The notes under the pieces are model-generated. The model did not search any database. It was given only the letters and a program-made list of their open reading frames with translations, and was not told where the DNA came from. The position numbers were made by a program, and so were the translations under genes. A stretch of 64,000 bases of DNA from Mucilaginibacter tundrae (GTDB lineage: Bacteria > Bacteroidota > Bacteroidia > Sphingobacteriales > Sphingobacteriaceae). Within the stretch, counting starts at the first letter, position 1. Every line of letters begins with the position of its first letter. The stretch lies in contig NZ_JACCBZ010000005.1 of the NCBI RefSeq assembly GCF_013408825.1, forward strand, positions 310,001 through 374,000, in the 5' to 3' direction. Of the stretch, positions 8,055 through 15,964 are shown in pieces.

Positions 8055-9062
8055 TCAGGCTCCCGCTTTTAACCAGGCGTCTTGCTCTCTCAAAAATCTT
8101 TTATAGGTATAGATACTTTTCTCATCACCCTGCGCATCTTCCTGTAACAAATGGCCGTACTCATGCGCGATTGACCAAATGAGCGTTGTTGGGTCTGGCC
8201 TGCTGCTTAAACTGATGTTTACGAAGTGATGGTCAAGCACAATAGAATGACTGCATCCCTCATGCTTTTTGTGAAAATCAATGGAAGCACCTTTTAAGGC
8301 TATTGCTTCAAATAGCTCCATAACCAATTCCCGGTGAGGGGTTAGTTCCGGTACGTCCCGAACGAGGTAGCGCCAGTTAACAAGCAACTTTTGTTTCGCC
8401 ATGTCCTTTTCTGCCTTTATTTGCTCCAGTAATTCAGCATCAGGAACAGGCTTTATAGTCACCCGCAGACAATAAAGATCATGGCCATGATGGTCTTCAG
8501 CAGTAACAACTTTTACGGGGCGAAGACTTTCTATAAACGAGCGGGATTTCTCATTGTCCTGTCTTACTTCAAAATAGATTTCTTTCAAACCGGCTTTTGC
8601 CGCGTATTCGTAAACTTGGGTCAAGGCTAACCGCGCAAAACCCCGTTCCCTGTGAGCGGGGTGAATAGCTATCTCAACAGCATATGGTGATTGTAATTTT
8701 TCTAACCGCTCACGCTTTTTAATCTGTTCATCCGTTTCGAACGTAAAATCATTACCGGCGTCACCTGTTGCAGATTGCTCCAGCTTTTGCAGTGTTTTGA
8801 AAACTGAATGATTTCGCTTTAATGTAATAAAGCCCGCCAGTTCATTACCTGCATCGAAAATGCCCCAATATTGTACTGCGGGTACATTTGTATTTATTCC
8901 GTTAAACTTGGATAAAATCACTTCATAGTCATCATTAAATTCGCGGTAATAATTTTTAATTTCCGGATCATCAACCATTGCTACAAATTGTTGCTGGTCT
9001 TCAGGTAGGAAATGGCGCAGTGTGATGTCAGATAATGTTGTATCGTTATTCATAAGCAGCAA
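8055..9062 (-). CDS. GNAT acetyltransferase fused to a C-terminal HExxH metalloprotease-like domain
   Basis: The 335-residue protein has two parts. Residues 10 to about 205 look like a GNAT fold: IKNYYREF, WGIFDAGNELAGFITLKR, then AVEIAIHPAHRERGFARLAL, which carries the acetyl-CoA-binding R/G-x-x-G/A-type loop, and EIYFEVRQDNEKSRSFIESL. The last 100 residues contain SIAHEYGHLLQE (His300-His304), a zincin HExxH helix, with Glu326 in REQDAW as a possible third ligand. This C-terminal architecture resembles ImmA/IrrE-type peptidases. No signal peptide is present. ATGs at 9062 and 9053 are both possible. It stands alone, converging on the SRAP operon. Acetylating and cleaving a common target is speculation. 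Confidence 0.7.
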   Translation of the reverse strand: MLLMNNDTTLSDITLRHFLPEDQQQFVAMVDDPEIKNYYREFNDDYEVILSKFNGINTNVPAVQYWGIFDAGNELAGFITLKRNHSVFKTLQKLEQSATGDAGNDFTFETDEQIKKRERLEKLQSPYAVEIAIHPAHRERGFARLALTQVYEYAAKAGLKEIYFEVRQDNEKSRSFIESLRPVKVVTAEDHHGHDLYCLRVTIKPVPDAELLEQIKAEKDMAKQKLLVNWRYLVRDVPELTPHRELVMELFEAIALKGASIDFHKKHEGCSHSIVLDHHFVNISLSSRPDPTTLIWSIAHEYGHLLQEDAQGDEKSIYTYKRFLREQDAWLKAGA

Positions 9063-9119
9063 AGATCGGCAATGAATTAAAGAATAACAGGTTTTCTTTG
9101 ATTATCCACGGTTAGTACT

Positions 9120-10151
9120 TTACTTTTTACGTAAGCCAATTAAACCGTTAACCTGATCGTAAAGCACATCAAAAGTAAAGAATGTTTGTGTGCCTAAAAC
9201 GGTTCGAGCAATGCCATTTTTGGGGACAGTGCTTACTACCGCCAAATTTTTGCCAAGGGTAATTGGATTTTCAACCTCAAAAGAATTACTGATACTCTCA
9301 GATTGATTACCATTTTGTGTCAGGCCATAAGATATATCGCCATTTTGAATTTCTCCTGATGCAAATTGGTCAGTTGTAATTGAAATAGGTGATGTCCCTG
9401 AATCCAGTAAGATACCACTGGTATCTCTTATTGAATTATAAGTAATAAATCCGCTAAGCTGGTTATCAAGCCAGGAATTATCTCCGTTTGGTATAAGATA
9501 CTCACCTTTGGCGAGTTTGAAATAAGTAAATCCTTTTGTATCAGTTACATGAGGGTTTATGATCACCGCTCCTTGCTTATTTCCAAAGGAGGGGAATTCT
9601 ACAATATATTTTCCCGTTCCAGGTAATTGTGCAATTGGATTTGCAGCACCTGTGTTATCATATCGCAAACCAACGCCCAAAATTCCTGAAAGGTTCCTAA
9701 ATGCTGAATCCGTTATTTCGCCTGCTGGGAATGGATGTAAATCATTTTTTCCGAAATGCGTTACACTGTCAATTGCCATAAACCGGATAGATATATTCCC
9801 GCTGGACATGCCCAAGGAAAAATAGCCTCCATCCAACGTGCCAACGGTCATCATTTGATCCCCGACCGCCCCATAGGGATAGGTCAATCTCGGCCCAACA
9901 GCTTGTACATTGCCAATTGCGGGTCGCATAATTCTTAACCCAAACGAGCCGGTATCGAATAAAACATCCCGGATTTCTCCGTTAATATTAATTTGGATGC
10001 TGGCGGTAACTTTCGATTGACTGTACAAAATATTTAAAGGGATACTATAACGCGATGCTGGCTCAACATTGATTACGTCCTGTTCCTTTTTGCAAGCAAA
10101 CAGCGCCAGCAAAAGAAATATGGGGATAATAAGTTTTATTGTCTTAATCAT
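9120..10151 (-). CDS. lipoprotein with pepsin-like aspartic protease motifs (DUF3443-like)
   Basis: A lipobox (LLALFAC, Cys20) indicates an exported, lipid-anchored protein. Two aspartic-protease-type motifs occur at the expected spacing of a two-lobed enzyme: VLFDTGSFGLRI (Asp66) and ILLDSGTSPISI (Asp250). Each follows hydrophobic residues as in A1 pepsins. Near the C-terminus, VLGTQTFFTFDVLYDQVNGLIGLRK resembles the closing strands of pepsin-like lobes. The first motif also matches what I remember of DUF3443 proteins, a bacterial group with this fold. It overlaps the upstream barrel gene by 4 bp, so it is the last gene of a three-gene operon. Protease activity is plausible, not shown; it could be a sugar- or peptide-binding relative. 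Confidence 0.6.
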   Translation of the reverse strand: MIKTIKLIIPIFLLLALFACKKEQDVINVEPASRYSIPLNILYSQSKVTASIQININGEIRDVLFDTGSFGLRIMRPAIGNVQAVGPRLTYPYGAVGDQMMTVGTLDGGYFSLGMSSGNISIRFMAIDSVTHFGKNDLHPFPAGEITDSAFRNLSGILGVGLRYDNTGAANPIAQLPGTGKYIVEFPSFGNKQGAVIINPHVTDTKGFTYFKLAKGEYLIPNGDNSWLDNQLSGFITYNSIRDTSGILLDSGTSPISITTDQFASGEIQNGDISYGLTQNGNQSESISNSFEVENPITLGKNLAVVSTVPKNGIARTVLGTQTFFTFDVLYDQVNGLIGLRKK

Positions 10152-11440
10152 TTCAAAATGAAAATTGATCCTAAATTGAATTTTGCCACAATACCAAATT
10201 GTATGCTTTTGCTGAATATGGGTTGAGTGTGTCCGGATACGTCATCTGACTGAAGGTAAATACCTCCAAGAAAGGTGCCTGATTTGCCATTGAGATAATT
10301 GAAACTCATTCCTAATACCGTGGCGTCCGTAGCCAAACCAGCAGCATTTAGATCATGGTTCCACCTCAGGTACGGCCCAATGCCGACGTATTTGCTCGTA
10401 TCGATTGTAAAAAGGTGCTGATAATCTACATTTAAATAAACCTTTCCGTAGTATCCGTATTTACCTGAATAAGCAGTGAAAGCTTTGGTTTTGGTAAGCT
10501 TTCCGGAAGTTATCGTTGTATCCTGATAGCTATAAGAATAGTCGGCTGAGGTCAACGCACTCATGTTATCCTGATGTGAATATCCAAAATCTAAACCAAG
10601 AAAATTTGCTTTGAATTGGTAGGTGCTGCCAATTTCTATGAACCACGTTTTTCCAGTAGTATCTTGGAAACGCTTTGTATAATCGGAAAAGGAATCTCCC
10701 TGGTCGTATGTAAATTCATTGGCACTATAGCCGCCCCGCAGATATGTTATTACCGTACTGTTTTTGATCAAAGGTGGTGTGTGCATATTCAGCAGGCTCA
10801 CCGCTTCAGCTTTTATCTCGGCAATGTCTTTGTTTTGTCCGGCAACGAAAATCTGTAATTGAGCGACAACAGCTTTGATCTTTGGCAAGGCGGCGGTGTC
10901 AGTAACGCTTGACTTATATTCCTGTAAAGATTCTTGTAAATTTTCCAACCCGTTTTCATCGAGGTCTTGCAACTCTGTAGTGACTGTGTTTTGCTCCATT
11001 TGCGGCAAGCCTGAAGCTGCGGCATCCTTAGCTACTTCGTTTCGATATGCCGGACCTAATTTATTTTGCGCAGCAACAAGGTTTTGAATTGCTAATTGAT
11101 ATTGTAGCCTGCTCTTATCAGCATATTCAAAAACAGTGAAACGATAGCCTAATAACCCGGCAATAGCACCCCCTGGTGAAAATTTACCGTTGTCAAATAA
11201 CGAACCTACTCCAGTTGCATTATTTGCGGTTAAATCTAACCCATAGATTCCTTGAGCTTTACTCCCAAAACTCCCATAATGAGTTCCTTGTATTTGAGTC
11301 TGCGTAATGTTTAAATTGATTGATGTACCAGGTGTAACAATTGAGCTTTTTCCTGACGCATCCTGGTCTACGATTTGGGCTTTGGCAAACGGAATGTAAA
11401 TAAAAACAAATCCTGCCAACAATAGCAGTTTATTTTTCAT
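10148..11440 (-). CDS. exported protein with a predicted outer-membrane beta-barrel region
   Basis: The signal peptide (MKNKLLLLAGFVFIYIPFAKAQ) is clear. Residues 100-215 are Gln/Glu/Lys-rich and helical, probably coiled coil. The rest alternates aromatic and polar residues in strand-like blocks (STVITYLRGGYSANEFTYDQ, YSYSYQDTTITSGKL, YYGKVYLNVDYQHLF, IQFGIVAKFNLGSIFI), as in small outer-membrane barrels. I do not recognise the family. Both ends overlap neighbours by 4 bp (upstream 115-residue gene, downstream pepsin-like lipoprotein), which points to one translationally coupled surface module. Confidence 0.6.
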   Translation of the reverse strand: MKNKLLLLAGFVFIYIPFAKAQIVDQDASGKSSIVTPGTSINLNITQTQIQGTHYGSFGSKAQGIYGLDLTANNATGVGSLFDNGKFSPGGAIAGLLGYRFTVFEYADKSRLQYQLAIQNLVAAQNKLGPAYRNEVAKDAAASGLPQMEQNTVTTELQDLDENGLENLQESLQEYKSSVTDTAALPKIKAVVAQLQIFVAGQNKDIAEIKAEAVSLLNMHTPPLIKNSTVITYLRGGYSANEFTYDQGDSFSDYTKRFQDTTGKTWFIEIGSTYQFKANFLGLDFGYSHQDNMSALTSADYSYSYQDTTITSGKLTKTKAFTAYSGKYGYYGKVYLNVDYQHLFTIDTSKYVGIGPYLRWNHDLNAAGLATDATVLGMSFNYLNGKSGTFLGGIYLQSDDVSGHTQPIFSKSIQFGIVAKFNLGSIFILK

Positions 11441-11784
11441 GGTTTCCAGCTTATAGCGTAATTTCCAATTAGTGAGTTTTCTATTGAAACGTCCTGGGTA
11501 AACACCCCCGTACCATTAAAAGCCAGTGGCTTCCACACGCCTGACGGACCGGTGACGGGATCATTCTTCATAACCCAAACTGCAATCTTCCACTGACCTA
11601 CACCACCGGATAAAAGCATATCAATAGTCAGATCGGCCGCTACATATAGAATGTCTGGAGGTAAATTATCTGCACCGGCAGTATTTGCAGGAGTAAAAGC
11701 TTGGCCCTGAAAGAATAGATGCCCCGGAACCAATGAAACGGTGGCATCAAGCGTAAGTTGATACTTAATGTTAATGTTTGGCAT
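11437..11784 (-). CDS. hypothetical beta-rich protein, first gene of the surface operon
   Basis: This 115-residue protein starts MPNINIKYQLTLDATVSLVP. It has no signal peptide, and its Gly/Val/aromatic pattern (KIAVWVMKNDP, FTQDVSIENSLIGNYAISW) suggests a small beta-sandwich. No family is recognised. Its 4-bp overlap with the barrel gene supports it being real and translated with the exported proteins, even though it appears to lack an export signal itself. Confidence 0.5.
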   Translation of the reverse strand: MPNINIKYQLTLDATVSLVPGHLFFQGQAFTPANTAGADNLPPDILYVAADLTIDMLLSGGVGQWKIAVWVMKNDPVTGPSGVWKPLAFNGTGVFTQDVSIENSLIGNYAISWKP

Positions 11785-11903
11785 TGCGATAAGATTTAAG
11801 GTATAGTGAAAACTATTTCTTTACTCAACTATATTGAATGGGAATAAAAATAAATAATAACTTTCTTATTATCAGCAGGTAATAAATATTTTTTTGAATA
11901 TTT

Positions 11904-12101
11904 TTATTTAAAATTTCTACTGTTGTCCAAATAATCTTGGGATAGCATCCCCTTCGGTTTTCGGGGATCGTCAGGTATATATAAACCGCTTTTATCGTCG
12001 GAGCTGGTGGGTGTCATAATGGGCAGTTCATCACCCATATTTTCGGTCAAGATTTTTCCATTCACGGTGCCATTCTGTTTCCGGCTCCCATCAGTCATCA
12101 C
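11904..12101 (-). CDS. possible small hydrophilic protein
   Basis: A 65-codon frame from ATG at 12101 encodes a Pro/Asp/Lys-rich, probably disordered peptide (PIMTPTSSDDKSGLYIPDD). It does not overlap a better gene. No family, no clear ribosome-binding site and no operon partner are seen, so it may be chance. Confidence 0.25.
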   Translation of the reverse strand: MMTDGSRKQNGTVNGKILTENMGDELPIMTPTSSDDKSGLYIPDDPRKPKGMLSQDYLDNSRNFK

Positions 12102-12489
12102 AAGCCTTTGTGCTTACGTGTGACCAGTGATGAATCCTTTCCGTTCCGCATTTTGCAATAACAGGTTGCCAGCAACCCGGACAAAGGCCCTTCAGCCCAG
12201 GTTTTGCTTCAACTTTTTCGTCATTTATATCGCAAAGTGCATGATTTAAGCTGGTGATGTTTGTTGCAAATCACTCACTAATTTATCTATTTATTTAATG
12301 ATTTTAAATCGCAAGAATTACTGATTTGGGAAGCTGACCGCTCCGTGCACCGCGCTTTCCGCTGTATCTTTATCCGAAAGGATGCCGCTGCAATCGCTGC
12401 TTCGATAGTCGTTAGCCAGATAACATTTGATTTTTGAGATGTTAATAGCCTTCCCATTTCCTATAGTTTTTCCCGGCAAAAATAAAGAC

Positions 12490-12553
12490 CGGAACGGTAC
12501 AGTCAAGGGTATATAAACCCCGCTCAGGCCAAGCCCTTGACAGCACCGTTCCG
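12490..12553. repeat. 20-bp inverted repeat with T-run, probable terminator or element end
   Basis: The arms CGGAACGGTACAGTCAAGGG (12490-12509) and CCCTTGACAGCACCGTTCCG (12534-12553) pair at 18 of 20 positions around a 24-nt loop. CTCTTTTTT follows on the plus strand and T-rich sequence on the minus strand, so it could terminate in both directions. The stem is longer than most intrinsic terminators, so it might instead be the end of a small mobile element. No matching copy was noticed elsewhere in the window. Confidence 0.6.
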
Positions 12554-12585
12554 CTCTTTTTTACCAGAAGAAAAAACTTAGAGAT

Positions 12586-13183
12586 ATGCAAAGTCTTCAA
12601 TTAGATCTTCAATCGAAAAATGAAATCATTTCTTATATGGCTGATCACAGCTTTATTCCATCTGAGAAGGCCATTTTTAATGAACGCTAAAGGCTGTGGA
12701 AGAACAAGATCAGGACAAACTGGATTGGTTTCGCAGCTTCGATGATTCATTTCGTGCCATAACGATGAATGTAAACGCATATCGGAAGGGGTTGGAATTC
12801 GGATATACCGAAATTGCTTTCGACCAATATGGCTGGTTCAAAAGGCCGGTATGGTTTGACCTCGAAGAATTGACTTTCGGCGATACCAGTCATTACGGAA
12901 ATTATAGCACCATCACTTTAGGCCATGGGCCAATTTGACTTGGACATATGGTTTAAGTTGTAACTATGGTTGCTGCGGTTGTAGCTGTGGTATATCAGTT
13001 TATGATAAAAAATTCAACTCCCGCAATGAAGCTTTGACATTTGCACTTGATCAATTGAAAGAGATGATGGCTGAAAAAATTGGGAATAGCGATACCACTA
13101 ATTACAAACAGCCTATTATAATAGCGACGCTCAGGGATATTGTAAAAGCTCAGATTAATATGGTACAACTTTCACTATTTTGA
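12586..13183 (+). pseudogene. conserved protein paired with a RES-domain gene, split by two frameshifts
   Basis: Three consecutive short frames join into one coherent protein of about 197 residues. The first (12586-12690) is MQSLQLDLQSKNEIIS... ending FNER. The second continues with VEEQDQDKLDWFRSFDDSF up to about 12938. The third gives TWTYGLSCNYGCCGCSCGIS and ends QLSLF at 13183. Both breaks are repaired by one extra A: GAACGC would be GAAACGC near 12683, and CCAATTTG would be CCAAATTTG near 12932. Otherwise the second and third frames would need GTG and TTG starts. A CxxxCCxCxC cluster in the third part could bind metal. The function is unknown; the position directly before the RES gene suggests a partner or antidote role. 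Confidence 0.6.
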
Positions 13184-13245
13184 TACCTCATATTTTATTT
13201 TACGATGTTGTATATTCGTTCTTACCTACACCATTATTTGAAAAA

Positions 13246-14322
13246 ATGGATTTGACCGAAATATTACAAAAACCCGCTACCCGGTTACCAATTCTGCAAT
13301 CGGAAAACGAACCCTTCCGCGTGGGATTGAAGCGGGTTTTAGAAACCTATTCCAAATTAATTGCTTCTTCTGATTACAAAGGGACACCACTGATCGCCCA
13401 GTTACAAAAATTAACGATGGGCATTATCAGGACAGTGGATGAATATTATGAGGGAAAGCCGAGCGACGCTTACTATTGCCTTAGTGAATGCTTGCGGGAG
13501 TCAATGGTTGCCGATTATTTAGAGAAAAAAGGAGAAATCGACCGCAGCACAAACTTATACCGAATTAGAACTAAGAACAGCAATTATCCCCTTAAAAAAT
13601 GTGATCTGTTCCATATCCCTTTTAATCAGAGGGGCCTCGTGAAAACACAGCGTTACAGCATACCGGGCTTGCCATCGCTCTATCTTGCTAATAGTATCTA
13701 TGTAGCATGGGAGGAAATGATGCGGCCTGACATTAATGAAATTCAGGCAATGCGTCTGACAAATAACAGGCCGCTCTGTGTATTGGATATGACGACAGAC
13801 GGGTTTCTCCCAGCAGGGTTAGGCGACGTTTATGACCAATGGGAAACTACTCAAAAGTTGCTGACCTGGCCGCTGGTTGCGGCGTGTTCAGTTAAAGTAA
13901 GACAGACTGGCGAAACTTTTAAACCGGAATACATCATACCCCAATTGCTATTGCAATGGATAAATAAAAGCACGCTGGATGGCATTAAGTATTCCTCCAC
14001 ACATATCAATACCGCCGACAGGCAGCATCAGGCAAAGCTTTATAATTTGGTTATTCCGGTGAAAAGCTTCGCAAAGGAAGATGGTTATTGCGACGCTTTG
14101 CTTAACCTGTTTGAAAGTACAGAAGTTCTGCCTATGCAATTACGTGCATTTGCTACGACTACAAATAGGTTTTATGGACAAGGCTCCCCAGGCACATCTG
14201 TAAATGCAGATGTAGTTACACTTGAATTGGTAAAGGGCAAAGAAGAAATGTATTGGGGCACCTCATTTGGTGTCTTGGAGCATGCGCTGAAAGGACTAAG
14301 CGTCGCGCCAATATTAAGCTGA
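13246..14322 (+). CDS. RES-domain protein (putative NAD+-degrading toxin)
   Basis: RES-domain toxins studied elsewhere break down NAD+. The defining Arg-Glu-Ser residues are visible: Arg106 in STNLYRIRT, Glu156 in YVAWEEM, and a Ser in DGIKYSSTH. DLFHIPFNQRGLVKTQRYS and GLPSLYLANS are also typical. The ATG at 13246 gives 358 residues. A TTG at 13180 overlapping the previous stop would add 22 residues, but rare starts are less likely here. About 100 N-terminal residues before the RES core are of unknown fold. The usual Xre/DUF2384 antitoxin is not next to it; the upstream gene is a frameshifted non-Xre protein. It may be a stand-alone effector or toxin. Confidence 0.85.
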   Translation: MDLTEILQKPATRLPILQSENEPFRVGLKRVLETYSKLIASSDYKGTPLIAQLQKLTMGIIRTVDEYYEGKPSDAYYCLSECLRESMVADYLEKKGEIDRSTNLYRIRTKNSNYPLKKCDLFHIPFNQRGLVKTQRYSIPGLPSLYLANSIYVAWEEMMRPDINEIQAMRLTNNRPLCVLDMTTDGFLPAGLGDVYDQWETTQKLLTWPLVAACSVKVRQTGETFKPEYIIPQLLLQWINKSTLDGIKYSSTHINTADRQHQAKLYNLVIPVKSFAKEDGYCDALLNLFESTEVLPMQLRAFATTTNRFYGQGSPGTSVNADVVTLELVKGKEEMYWGTSFGVLEHALKGLSVAPILS

Positions 14323-14347
14323 AAGCTTTTTAACTTTGTTAGTTGCA

Positions 14348-14800
14348 CTACGGGTGATTGGGATCAAATACAAATAAACGCAAAGGCTTTTTTCTGCCAG
14401 CTATATCAAGATAAATGTATAGTTTCATTTTCCGCTTATTTTTGGGAAACCAATTAAATGTATATTGGTCTTTGAAATTGATGGCGGAGCGTTTTCGTGG
14501 CTCAAGGGTCATATGAAGGTCCTCATCAGCAAATAAATCAATTGGCTGAAATTTTTTACCAATTCCGAAGCGTTTTACCCAGCCTATCTGCCAATAGTCA
14601 ACTAAAATAGGGGTTGACGATAAATTGGTCAGATAAATATGGTCGCCAATTTCTTCGTTACCATTTAAGCTCCAGGTGACATGGACATGCCTGTTATCCC
14701 TTCGGTATTCTTTTATTTTCAGCCAGCCCAAAACCAAACTCACTCCCAGACTTATCAGCGAAATAATGAAGCCATAAAATGAAAGGTTATCGGTTGCCAT
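14348..14800 (-). CDS. small membrane-anchored protein of unknown function
   Basis: The 150-residue protein has one N-terminal membrane segment (SFYGFIISLISLGVSLVLGW, residues 6-25), then a basic stretch (KIKEYRRDNR) and a cytoplasmic beta-rich domain (VHVTWSLNGNEEIGDHIYLT, PLRLFVFDPN). This layout is common among small proteins in defence islands, but no family is recognised. It converges on the RES gene and is divergent from the HEPN-like gene, sharing a short intergenic region with it. Confidence 0.5.
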   Translation of the reverse strand: MATDNLSFYGFIISLISLGVSLVLGWLKIKEYRRDNRHVHVTWSLNGNEEIGDHIYLTNLSSTPILVDYWQIGWVKRFGIGKKFQPIDLFADEDLHMTLEPRKRSAINFKDQYTFNWFPKNKRKMKLYIYLDIAGRKKPLRLFVFDPNHP

Positions 14801-14912
14801 ATCAATAATAAAGGTAACGAAATATCAATAACATTTCAGGATATGGTAAATGCCTCTTTACGCGAAGGCTTTGATAATTTGTAACTTGCTGACTGATTTT
14901 TACAAAAGCATT

Positions 14913-15875
14913 ATGGCAATGAACCCGGACGATGAATTTCACAACAGGTATCAACTTGCATATCATTTATTAGAAAATGCAAGTGGCGGCATCCAGTTAA
15001 CTGTGGAAGAAATTTCGGAATATAATGACCGGTGGTTTTTTGATGAATTTAAGCTAAAGAATTGTTTGGCATTGGTTCAAAACGCATTAGAATGCTTGTT
15101 AAAAGCTTCGTTAGCATGGGCAGACTGGAGATTGGTAACAACCGAGCAAAACTCATTAACAAAACTTCAATTGAATTCGGGGGACTTCAAAACGATTACC
15201 TTTGACGAGGCATGCAAGCTGTTAAAAAAAACTCCATTCAATGCGGACATTCGTGTATTAAAAAGCAAACCATTCTTTGAACTAAGGAATAGCAGGCATA
15301 AGCACACGCATTACCATCTTGATTTATCAAACGAAGAATGTATAAAGCTGGTCGCCCATGGGTTGAACTTTTGTCTCGAATTTTATAAAGACTATATTTT
15401 TCAGCAATTTTTTGAAGAATCGGATCGCTTTTCAAAGGTTGACATTGCTTTAAAGGGCATTCCGGTGTACACCGAACTTAGGATAGCAAGCGCAAAAAGG
15501 CGTTACCCAAATCTTGTTCCACCGCTCACAGCTTATTTTGATTGTTGCCCGGTTTGTAACCAGTCTGTGCCGGTAATCAATTCAGCGGATACAGTTTTAT
15601 GCCTTTACTGCAAGACTGAAGACGACATTTCATATGTTGCCGAGAATATCAGCACCAGAAAGCAACCGACTCGTATTACTCCAAAACAATGCCCTGAATG
15701 TTTTTATCAAAGTATGGGTGCCGTCGATTTAACGCATTCGCCTGAATCCTGGCAATGTGTAATGTGTGGATATTATACCAATGTACCGGAATATTTCAAT
15801 TTTATTGCCGGGGGCCTGAAAAAAATCAACATTGGTAAGCCTGAGAGAAGGGCAAAGATTAGGTGGAATAGTTAA
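14913..15875 (+). CDS. HEPN-like protein with two C-terminal zinc ribbons
   Basis: The ATG at 14913 (MAMNPDDEF) is chosen over 14850 because the upstream 21 codons are hydrophobic and would leave only 49 bp for divergent promoters. The N-terminal 180 residues are all-helical. They carry the run ELRNSRHKHTHYHLD, which has the R-x(4-6)-H pattern of HEPN ribonuclease domains (nuclease helix). The C-terminal part has four CxxC pairs: CPVC and CLYC, then CPEC and CVMC, i.e. two zinc ribbons likely to contact nucleic acid. HEPN proteins often act as RNases in abortive defence. The spacing to the PHP-SMC gene is only about 90 bp on the same strand, so they may be one module. Confidence 0.55.
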   Translation: MAMNPDDEFHNRYQLAYHLLENASGGIQLTVEEISEYNDRWFFDEFKLKNCLALVQNALECLLKASLAWADWRLVTTEQNSLTKLQLNSGDFKTITFDEACKLLKKTPFNADIRVLKSKPFFELRNSRHKHTHYHLDLSNEECIKLVAHGLNFCLEFYKDYIFQQFFEESDRFSKVDIALKGIPVYTELRIASAKRRYPNLVPPLTAYFDCCPVCNQSVPVINSADTVLCLYCKTEDDISYVAENISTRKQPTRITPKQCPECFYQSMGAVDLTHSPESWQCVMCGYYTNVPEYFNFIAGGLKKINIGKPERRAKIRWNS

Positions 15876-15933
15876 TAGATCAGCCTCTGATGACATCTTT
15901 GGCAAATAATTAGCGGCATATCAGCTTTTTACA

Positions 15934-15941
15934 TTACTTTG
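15934..15941 (+). promoter_or_regulatory. candidate -7 box before the PHP-SMC gene
   Basis: TTACTTTG is one base off the Bacteroidota TAnnTTTG element and lies 24 bp before the ATG at 15965. It would give the gene its own promoter despite the close upstream HEPN-like gene. No clear -33 element was identified. Confidence 0.3.
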
Positions 15942-15964
15942 GTATTCCTAAATCATTATTTTAT

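Larger units (their letters stand above)
11785..12585. other. gene-poor stretch before the RES cassette
   Basis: About 800 bp with no confidently supported gene. One hydrophilic minus-strand ORF (11904-12101) is listed separately. A strong inverted repeat sits near the right end (12490-12553). The rest is AT-rich at 11800-11920 and mixed elsewhere, with no RNA gene or mobile-element end recognised. Confidence 0.5.

Noticed and set aside
12318..12506. 62-codon minus-strand frame reaching into the inverted repeat
   Set aside because: It runs into the left arm of the hairpin at 12490 and has no coding-like features or partner.
13180..13245. TTG start for the RES protein overlapping the previous stop
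   Set aside because: TTG starts are rare in this group and an ATG lies 66 bp downstream before the recognisable part. It remains possible if coupling matters.
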